From: Bacillota bacterium
Lineage (GTDB): Bacteria; Bacillota; Clostridia; Peptostreptococcales; Anaerovoracaceae
Direction: 5' to 3'
NCBI GenBank assembly: GCA_017936025.1
Contig: JAGBGL010000044.1
Location: forward strand, 1 to 15,769
DNA: 15,769 nt
Every line of letters starts with the position of its first letter. The first letter of the stretch is position 1. The notes under the pieces are model-generated. The model had not been told where the DNA came from. It worked only from the letters and a program-made list of their open reading frames with translations, and ran no database searches. The position numbers and the translations under genes were made by a program. Below, piece by piece: positions 6,715-12,262 of the stretch.

Positions 6715-8610
6715 ATGAAGAGAAAATTTATTTTCGTTTTATGCTTCTGTCTGATGTTGGTCATGGCACCGATGAGTGTGTATGCGCATCCGGGAGATGG
6801 CGGAAATACTTTGATACACATGTATACAGATAAAGACCTTACGTATGACGAAGATGCTACAGTATTCATTTATGCAACGCCGGGTGCCTGTGAAATCGTG
6901 GATGAGGGCGGAAACAATGCTTATCAGCGCTACAGAGTCACAAATTTTGAAGGATGGTATTTTGAAGGCTGGAAGACATGGTATACCGGACGTGAATATC
7001 ATTGGATCTTTCCTGATGCAAACGAGGTGAATAAGGAAAATCCAAAGTATGATAACGGAGCTGCCTGGTATTTCTCAAAATACGGACTTTCACAGCAGGC
7101 ATATACTTCAAACACATATGACTATATGAAAGAACGCATCCAGGTAAACAAGGAGAGCGGATACAGGGGTACTTATTATCTGTATGCGATCTTCAGACCT
7201 GTTTTGACGGTCAATGCCGGTGATGGCGTTTCCTGCTCAGTCAGCGGAGCATATCAGGTACCGGGAGATGGGGATGCTGCAGCGGCAGATAGATTTGCTG
7301 TTTTATATAACGGTAATGCGAACGTGACTTATAAAGTCGATCCTTCGTATGAGGTTACAGGAATAACTGCTTCCTATGGCACATCTTACTCTGTTTCCGG
7401 TCAGACAATAACCGTAAGCAACATGGTGCGTCCCGGAAGCATCAGTATAAACACTGAGAAAAAGCATGTGCATGACTACTCTTCCGCATGGTCTTCGGAT
7501 GAAAATGCCCACTGGCGTGAGTGCAGCTGCGGTGAAAAGACAGATTATGGAACACACAGAGGAGGAACTGCAACATGCACTGAGACAGCATTGTGTGCAG
7601 TCTGCGGCAAAAATTATGGAAGCGTAGATAAACAGAACCATGCAGCAGGTGTTGAAATCCGGGATGCAGTTCCTGCAGAGGAATTTGCAGAAGGATACAC
7701 AGGAGATGTGTATTGTAAAGGATGCGGGGTCCTGATCAGTAAGGGGCAGGTGATTCCTGCTTCCCATCAGCATAGCTACAGTACAGACTGGTCATCTGAT
7801 GGAAGCTCCCACTGGCATGAATGCAGCTGCGGGGAAAGGACTGATCTGACAGGCCATTCCGGAGGCAGTGCTACATGTATAAAAGCACCGGAATGCAGCG
7901 TGTGCGGACATGTTTACGGAAAAGTTGATCCTGCGAAACACACAGGGAAAACTATTATCAAAGGAGATGTGGCAGCGGGAGAATTTACAGAAGGATATAC
8001 AGGAGACAAATACTGTGAAGATTGCGGAACACTTCTTGAAAAAGGACGAGTGATCCCTGCTTCCCATCAGCACAGCTACAGCACAGACTGGTCATCTGAC
8101 GGAAGCTCCCACTGGCATGAATGCAGCTGCGGTGTGAAGGAAGGTGCTGCGGCCCACAGTTTCTCCGATGCGACATGCACAGAGCCTATGAAGTGCAGCG
8201 TATGCGGCTTTATAAGCGGGGAGGCCAAAGGGCATGACTATACAGATGCGAACTGTAAAGCTCCCGCAACATGTACAGGATGCGGTGACACCTACGGAGA
8301 ACCTGATAAATCCAGACATAAAGGAGAGCTGGAAATCAGAGGTGCGGTGGCAGCCGAAGAATTCAAGGATGGCTACACAGGCGATGTGTACTGTCTTGAC
8401 TGTGGAAGCCTGGTGAAAAAAGGCGAAGTGATCCCTAAGACAGGAAGCGATGAACCTGAAGCTCCTGCAGATCCGGCAGATAAAGACAAGGTGACAGATA
8501 AAGATGCTTCTCCAAAGACAGGAGATGACAGATCTGCTACGATTTACTGGATCGTATTAGTGGCGGCGTTACTGGTGATCAGAAGAATATTTAAAAGCAG
8601 ACACAATTAG
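6715..8610 (+). CDS. secreted, sortase-anchored protein with Cys/His/Trp-rich 100-residue repeats
   Basis: I do not recognise a named family for this 631-residue protein. It has a signal peptide (MKRK, a hydrophobic stretch, likely cleavage after VYA at 22-24) and an aromatic-rich N-terminal region containing EGWYFEGWKTWYTG. A beta-rich segment at about 160-248 resembles InlB-type repeats. Three repeats begin at residues 251, 351 and 451. Each carries a DWSSD..HWHECSCG block, ATC...CSVCG, and GYTGD.YC..CG...KG.VIP. The first two are exactly 100 residues; the third has ~24 extra residues from doubling of the ATC..C..CG subunit. The C-terminus has SPKTGD (599-604), a membrane segment and RRIFKSRHN, a cell-wall sorting signal. 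The closely spaced cysteines suggest metal binding or disulfides outside the cell. A surface role (adhesion, binding) is inferred only from topology. It is monocistronic, with its own promoter and terminator. Confidence 0.88.
   Translation: MKRKFIFVLCFCLMLVMAPMSVYAHPGDGGNTLIHMYTDKDLTYDEDATVFIYATPGACEIVDEGGNNAYQRYRVTNFEGWYFEGWKTWYTGREYHWIFPDANEVNKENPKYDNGAAWYFSKYGLSQQAYTSNTYDYMKERIQVNKESGYRGTYYLYAIFRPVLTVNAGDGVSCSVSGAYQVPGDGDAAAADRFAVLYNGNANVTYKVDPSYEVTGITASYGTSYSVSGQTITVSNMVRPGSISINTEKKHVHDYSSAWSSDENAHWRECSCGEKTDYGTHRGGTATCTETALCAVCGKNYGSVDKQNHAAGVEIRDAVPAEEFAEGYTGDVYCKGCGVLISKGQVIPASHQHSYSTDWSSDGSSHWHECSCGERTDLTGHSGGSATCIKAPECSVCGHVYGKVDPAKHTGKTIIKGDVAAGEFTEGYTGDKYCEDCGTLLEKGRVIPASHQHSYSTDWSSDGSSHWHECSCGVKEGAAAHSFSDATCTEPMKCSVCGFISGEAKGHDYTDANCKAPATCTGCGDTYGEPDKSRHKGELEIRGAVAAEEFKDGYTGDVYCLDCGSLVKKGEVIPKTGSDEPEAPADPADKDKVTDKDASPKTGDDRSATIYWIVLVAALLVIRRIFKSRHN
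7465..8436 (+). repeat. three tandem ~300-bp coding repeats inside the surface-protein gene
   Basis: Units start at 7465, 7765 and 8065, a spacing of exactly 300 bp. The first ~68 bases of units 2 and 3 differ at only about three positions, much less than the rest of the units, which points to recent duplication or gene conversion of that block. The third unit is longer (to about 8436) owing to an internal duplication. Confidence 0.88.
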
Positions 8611-8611
8611 A

Positions 8612-8738
8612 CTTCCGATGATTTATTATCGGAAAATGGTCAAAAAAGAATGACGCCGATAACGGGACAAAAGCAATTATCGGAAACATAATAAAACCAC
8701 CAATTATCGATAAGTTTTTATCGGCAAGAGGTGGTTTT
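8612..8738 (+). repeat. right copy of the ~128-bp imperfect inverted repeat
   Basis: It begins with CTTCCGATGATTT just after the surface-protein stop codon and ends with the AAAACCACC (8693-8701)...GGTGGTTTT (8730-8738) hairpin. It has the same order of TTATCGG/CCGATAA blocks as the reverse complement of 6482-6609. Similarity weakens in the middle (about 8634-8652), and the inner part of the end hairpin has changed in this copy. Confidence 0.8.
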
Positions 8739-8744
8739 GTTTTT
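8693..8744 (+). terminator. terminator of the surface-protein gene
   Basis: Closing arms AAAACCACC and GGTGGTTTT, an imperfect middle, inner arms CGATAA (8708-8713) and TTATCG (8718-8723), then GTTTTTAAT. It is the outer end of the right inverted repeat and can also be drawn on the opposite strand. Confidence 0.75.
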
Positions 8745-8790
8745 AATAACGATAATCGCAGCATCACACTGGCATAAGGCGTATTCAACT

Positions 8791-8818
8791 TAAAAGGCTC
8801 CGGATTTTCCGGAGCCTT
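8791..8818 (-). terminator. rho-independent terminator of nadE
   Basis: An 11-bp perfect stem AAGGCTCCGGA/TCCGGAGCCTT (8794-8804, 8808-8818) with a 3-nt loop. On the - strand it is followed by a short T-run (CCTTTTA). It begins 6 bases after the nadE stop. With the previous terminator, it separates two convergent transcription units. Confidence 0.85.
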
Positions 8819-8824
8819 AATTTC

Positions 8825-10780
8825 TTATCTCAACCAGTTTGAAAAATCAGCATCGCATGGCATTGCCCAGTCTCCTCTTGGAGAGAAGCCGACAGAGCCG
8901 ATTTTCGGGCCGTCAGGTACGCAGGTTCTCTTGAACTGCTGGATGAAGAATCTTCTGTAGAATGTGTTCATCCATTTCTGGATAAATTCTTCGTCATATT
9001 CACCTTCGAATGCGTTCTTGGCAATGTACAGCAGCTTTTCAGGAGTCATGCCATAGCGGATAGTGTAGTAGATGAAGAAGTCGTGCAGTACATAAGGACC
9101 GACACTTTCTTCTGTTTTCTGTGCGATGTCGCCGTTAGAATCCGGAGGAAGCAGCTCTGGAGAAATCGGAGTGTCCAGGATATCCTGAAGTGTGTCTTTC
9201 AGCAGAGCATTGTCGGAACTGAAGGAAGGATCTTCGTTCGGTCCGCTCAGTTTATTTTCCATGACCCATTTAACAACGGATCTTACCAGAGTCTTAGGTA
9301 TGCTTGCGTTCACGCCGTAGTTGGACATGTGGTCGCCGTTGTAAGTGCACCAGCCCAGAGCCATTTCGGAAAGGTCGCCTGTGCCGACAACCATACCGCC
9401 TTCTTTATTTGCAACATCCATCAGGATCTGAGTACGTTCTCTTGCCTGGGAGTTTTCGTAAGTGACATCGTGTACGGATTCGTCGTGGCCGATATCGGCA
9501 AAGTGCTGTCTTACAGCATCCTTGATGGAAATTTCTCTTACTTCAGCGCCCAGCAGTTTCATGATTGTCAGGGCGTTATTATAAGTTTTTCCCGTAGTTC
9601 CGAAGCCCGGCATTGTGATAGCTACGATATCGCCGGCAGGCTTGCCGATGATTTTATGTGTATAAGCTGTTGCCAGCAGGGCCAGTGTGGAATCCAGTCC
9701 GCCGGAAATACCTACAACAGATTTTTTAGAATGAGTATGCTCGATTCTCTTAGCCAGACCTACTGCCTGCAGTTCGAATATTTCGCTGCAGTTTGCTGCC
9801 AGCTGCTCAGGATCTTCCGGTGTGAAAGGCTCTTTTGTATAGTAACGGTATAATTTATCTTCAGCAGTAATCAGATTCAGTGGATCCAGTTCGACTTCCA
9901 TGAATTTTGCGCGTTCGCCGAAAGCAGCTGCGCATGCATTCAGGTTGCCGTTGTGAGTTGCTTCGTAGCGGATGCGTGCAAAGTCCAGTTCGCTGTAGTA
10001 AACAGCTGCTTCCCTTGCAAAACGTGGGCTTTCCGCGATGATAGCGCCGTTTTCGGCGATCAGGCAGTGGCCGGTGAATGCGAAGTCAGTTGTGGACTCT
10101 TTTACCCCTGCGGAAGCATATACGTAACCGCAGTTTGATTTGGCTGTCTGCATTTCAACCAGTTTTCTGCGGTAGTCAGCTTTGCCGACAATGTCATTGC
10201 TTGCAGAAGTGTTGAAAATTATCTGAGCACCGTTCAGCGCCAGCTGTGAACCCGGTGTCACAGGCATCCACAGGTCGTCAGCGACTTCTGCGCCGACAGT
10301 CAGGCCTGCTTCGTAATCTGTAAACAGCAGGTGTCCGAAAGGAACGTCAGTACCCAGCAGTCTGATTGTTTCATAAGCATTTGCCAGATCCTGGCCGCCT
10401 GCAAACCATCTGCTGTCAGCGGCCGGGAACATCTTAGGAACAGCGCCTTTGATTTCACCGTTCTGGATGATCAGAGCACAGTTGTACAGGCTGTTTTCCA
10501 GTCTGAGATATGCGCCCAGAACAACTACAGTATTGATGCCCACAGTTGCTTCCACGATTCTGCTGATGCCGGCAAGCTGATTGCTGTAGAGGAATTCCTG
10601 ATAGAACAGGTCCCCGCAGGTGGAGCCTGTAACGGCCAGTTCAGGAAATACGATGAAACCTGCCTTTTTCTCAGCAGCGTCAGCGATCTGCGCGATGATC
10701 TGCTCAGTGTTATATTCAGTATTTGCAATTTTGAGGTCAGGAACCGCAGCTCCGACTCTCACTAAACCTAAATTACTCAT
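8825..10780 (-). CDS. nadE: NAD(+) synthetase, glutamine-dependent type with a changed glutaminase active site
   Basis: A 651-residue two-domain NAD synthetase: an N-terminal CN-hydrolase (glutaminase) domain, about 1-290, and a C-terminal ATP-pyrophosphatase domain with VGISGGLDST and GTGDLSEMALGW. The product amidates deamido-NAD, the last step of NAD synthesis. Of the glutaminase triad, Glu47 (FPELAVTG) and Lys116 (VPK) are present. In the motif that normally reads E-I-C-E-D-L-W, however, the sequence is EVADDLW, with Ala167 (codon GCT, 10280-10282) replacing the nucleophilic Cys. The loop after Lys116 (PKMFPAADSRWF) is also shorter than usual. The synthetase may therefore depend on free ammonia. 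The start at 10780 follows AAGGAGA 8 bases upstream; the longer frame to 10855 is rejected because it spans the promoter. Confidence 0.93.
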   Translation of the reverse strand: MSNLGLVRVGAAVPDLKIANTEYNTEQIIAQIADAAEKKAGFIVFPELAVTGSTCGDLFYQEFLYSNQLAGISRIVEATVGINTVVVLGAYLRLENSLYNCALIIQNGEIKGAVPKMFPAADSRWFAGGQDLANAYETIRLLGTDVPFGHLLFTDYEAGLTVGAEVADDLWMPVTPGSQLALNGAQIIFNTSASNDIVGKADYRRKLVEMQTAKSNCGYVYASAGVKESTTDFAFTGHCLIAENGAIIAESPRFAREAAVYYSELDFARIRYEATHNGNLNACAAAFGERAKFMEVELDPLNLITAEDKLYRYYTKEPFTPEDPEQLAANCSEIFELQAVGLAKRIEHTHSKKSVVGISGGLDSTLALLATAYTHKIIGKPAGDIVAITMPGFGTTGKTYNNALTIMKLLGAEVREISIKDAVRQHFADIGHDESVHDVTYENSQARERTQILMDVANKEGGMVVGTGDLSEMALGWCTYNGDHMSNYGVNASIPKTLVRSVVKWVMENKLSGPNEDPSFSSDNALLKDTLQDILDTPISPELLPPDSNGDIAQKTEESVGPYVLHDFFIYYTIRYGMTPEKLLYIAKNAFEGEYDEEFIQKWMNTFYRRFFIQQFKRTCVPDGPKIGSVGFSPRGDWAMPCDADFSNWLR

Positions 10781-10820
10781 AGAAAATCTCCTTAATTCAT
10801 ATAGATTCCTTAACTCGATT

Positions 10821-10850
10821 ATTATACACCCGCAGACTATTATAATGCAA
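10821..10850 (-). promoter_or_regulatory. sigma-A promoter of nadE
   Basis: On the - strand: -35 TTGCAT (10850-10845), 18-bp spacer, -10 TATAAT (10826-10821). The start would fall near 10814, with a ~34-nt leader carrying AAGGAGA. A second TATAAT lies inside the spacer but has no good -35. Confidence 0.7.
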
Positions 10851-10897
10851 GACAAGGCCGCGAACTGCAGAAAACATCCGTGAACTTTGCCGGCCGC

Positions 10898-11002
10898 ATG
10901 GACGTTGCGAGCGTTACCAAATCGCAGACACTATGGACCTTGCGAGCGTTACCAAATCGCAGAAACTATGAACCTTGCGAACGTTACCAAATTGCAGAAA
11001 CA
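10898..11002 (+). repeat. three 35-bp direct tandem repeats
   Basis: Units at 10898-10932, 10933-10967 and 10968-11002. Units 1 and 2 differ at two positions, and unit 3 at a few more. Each contains TTGCGA(G/A)CGTTACCAAAT. A degenerate trace (AACTGCAG...GTGAAC) precedes them from about 10862. The 35-bp period does not keep a reading frame, so they are not coding. They lie upstream of the nadE promoter in the divergent intergenic region. Confidence 0.9.
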
Positions 11003-11008
11003 AAATTT

Positions 11009-11121
11009 TGGTTACTGAAAATGGTAACCATGTGCCGCAAACCTTCATTTGGTCACGTGATGAATATGTGGTGGTAATCATCTGACTGTGCATAGCAAAT
11101 GGTTACGGAAAGAAGTAACCA
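11009..11121. promoter_or_regulatory. pair of identical dyads TGGTTAC-N8-GTAACCA, operator-like
   Basis: Dyad 1 has arms at 11009-11015 and 11024-11030; dyad 2 has arms at 11100-11106 and 11115-11121. Both have 7-bp arms and an 8-bp spacer, and they start 91 bp apart. Between them are the related TGGTCAC (11050-11056), the palindrome TCACGTGA (11053-11060) and a GTGGTAATCA. The half-site GTTACCA also appears in each upstream 35-bp repeat. The 22-bp dyads have the size of a dimeric repressor site; the regulator is unknown. A stem-loop in RNA is the alternative. Confidence 0.5.
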
Positions 11122-11171
11122 AAAGCCCAGAACAACCAGCATGATTACGCAATGCGGTCACAGCCTTTCCC

Positions 11172-11200
11172 TTGAAACAAAAGGCGTTTTGACATATAAT
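11172..11200 (+). promoter_or_regulatory. sigma-A promoter of yhaM
   Basis: -35 TTGAAA (11172-11177), 17-bp spacer, -10 TATAAT (11195-11200). The start would fall near 11207. A consensus TTGACA at 11189-11194 is too close to the -10 to act with it. The promoter excludes upstream ATG codons of the same frame (11099, 11204) as starts. Confidence 0.8.
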
Positions 11201-11230
11201 ATAATGACCAAAAAAGAAAGGATTTCTGAG

Positions 11231-12190
11231 ATGAAAGAAACTTATATCGCAGATATCAGAACTGCACAGGAAGTTACCGATTTCTTCATGGTAAAATCTA
11301 TCGCTGTGAAGATCGGAGCAAATAAGAAACAGTACCTTGACCTGATGCTGGGAGACAAGACAGGCGAAATTTCAGGAAAGAAGTGGGACGTGTCTGATGA
11401 CGAACTTCCATCCCTGATGGAAATCAGAGAAGGTGAGATAATCAAGATCCGCGCCAATGTTACAGAATGGAACGGGCTGAAACAGTTCCGCGTGATGCGC
11501 ATCCGTAAAAAGGCCGAAAACGATCCGGTGGAAATGAGCGACTTTATCAAGGCGGCGCCTGAAAAGCCTGAAGATATGTATAACTACATCATGGAAAAGG
11601 CACAGGGATTTACAGATGAGGATCTGAAAAAACTGTGCGTGAAAGTGCTGGAAGACAACAGAGAAAAACTGATGTATTATCCGGCTGCTTCCAAGAACCA
11701 CCATGCACAGATGGCAGGGCTGCTGTACCATGTAAAGCGTATGCTGATGAACGGTGAACGCATGTGTCAGGTGTACACTAATCTGAATGCGGACCTGGTC
11801 ATGGCGGGCGTGATTCTCCATGACATGGAAAAAATCAATGAAATCGAATCAAATGAGCTGGGCATCGCTTCAGGATATTCTTTCGAGGGACAGATGCTGG
11901 GACATCTGATCCAGGGCGTCAAGACGCTGGACAGACTGACTCTGGAGCTGGACTTCCCGAGAGAAAAGGCTATCATGCTGGAACACATGATACTGTCCCA
12001 CCATTACGAGCCTGAATTCGGAAGCCCTAAAAAACCGCTTTTCCCGGAAGCAGAGATTCTTCATTATCTGGACATCATCGATGCAAGAATGTTCGATATG
12101 CAGGATGCTCTGGAAAAAACAGAACCGGGTGAATTCAGCGACAGAGTATGGACACTGGATAACCGCAGATTGTATAAACCTGCAGAATAA
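11231..12190 (+). CDS. yhaM: YhaM-type 3'-5' exoribonuclease (OB-fold + HD domain)
   Basis: A 319-residue protein matching Bacillus YhaM (about 314 residues). The N-terminal part (about 10-110) is an OB-fold-like nucleic-acid-binding domain (FFMVKSIAVKIGANKKQYLDL). The HD phosphohydrolase domain follows, with NHHAQMAGLLYHV (His157, His158), ILHDMEK (His197-Asp198) and LSHHYEPEFGSPKKP (His257, His258), then the usual AEILHYLDIIDARM. The family degrades RNA, and single-stranded DNA in some members, from the 3' end with Mn2+ or Co2+. The start is ATG 11231, with AAAGGA (11217-11222) 8 bases upstream and the promoter just before it. It is followed after 69 bases by recD2, so the two nucleic-acid enzymes probably share a transcript. 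Confidence 0.92.
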   Translation: MKETYIADIRTAQEVTDFFMVKSIAVKIGANKKQYLDLMLGDKTGEISGKKWDVSDDELPSLMEIREGEIIKIRANVTEWNGLKQFRVMRIRKKAENDPVEMSDFIKAAPEKPEDMYNYIMEKAQGFTDEDLKKLCVKVLEDNREKLMYYPAASKNHHAQMAGLLYHVKRMLMNGERMCQVYTNLNADLVMAGVILHDMEKINEIESNELGIASGYSFEGQMLGHLIQGVKTLDRLTLELDFPREKAIMLEHMILSHHYEPEFGSPKKPLFPEAEILHYLDIIDARMFDMQDALEKTEPGEFSDRVWTLDNRRLYKPAE

Positions 12191-12224
12191 CGTCAGGCTG
12201 CTTCGCGGCACAGGAGTAAGACAG

Positions 12225-12262
12225 AGGAGGGCCGGCACAGGGCCGCCCGCAGACAGAAAATG
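12225..12262 (+). promoter_or_regulatory. recD2 leader with distant Shine-Dalgarno and GC-rich hairpin
   Basis: The only good ribosome site, AGGAGG (12225-12230), is 29 bases from the recD2 ATG at 12260, and no in-frame start lies between. The intervening bases can fold into a GC hairpin (GGGC 12229-12232 with GCCC 12245-12248, plus GGC/GCC inside), which would bring the site closer to the start or partly hide it. Confidence 0.4.

Noticed and set aside
6482..8738. Classical insertion sequence
   Set aside because: Despite the inverted repeats, the enclosed gene is a surface protein and not a transposase, and no clear target duplication was found.
9083..9853. Open frame of 256 codons on the + strand opposite nadE
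   Set aside because: It lies wholly inside nadE, has no recognisable domain or ribosome site, and its composition is that of an antisense shadow.
10880..11077. Small open frame of 65 codons across the 35-bp repeats
   Set aside because: The repeat period is not a multiple of three, there is no ribosome site, and the peptide has no conserved feature.
11189..11205. TTGACA followed directly by TATAATATAAT as a promoter
   Set aside because: There is no room for a spacer between TTGACA and either TATAAT; the TTGAAA at 11172 with a 17-bp spacer fits instead.
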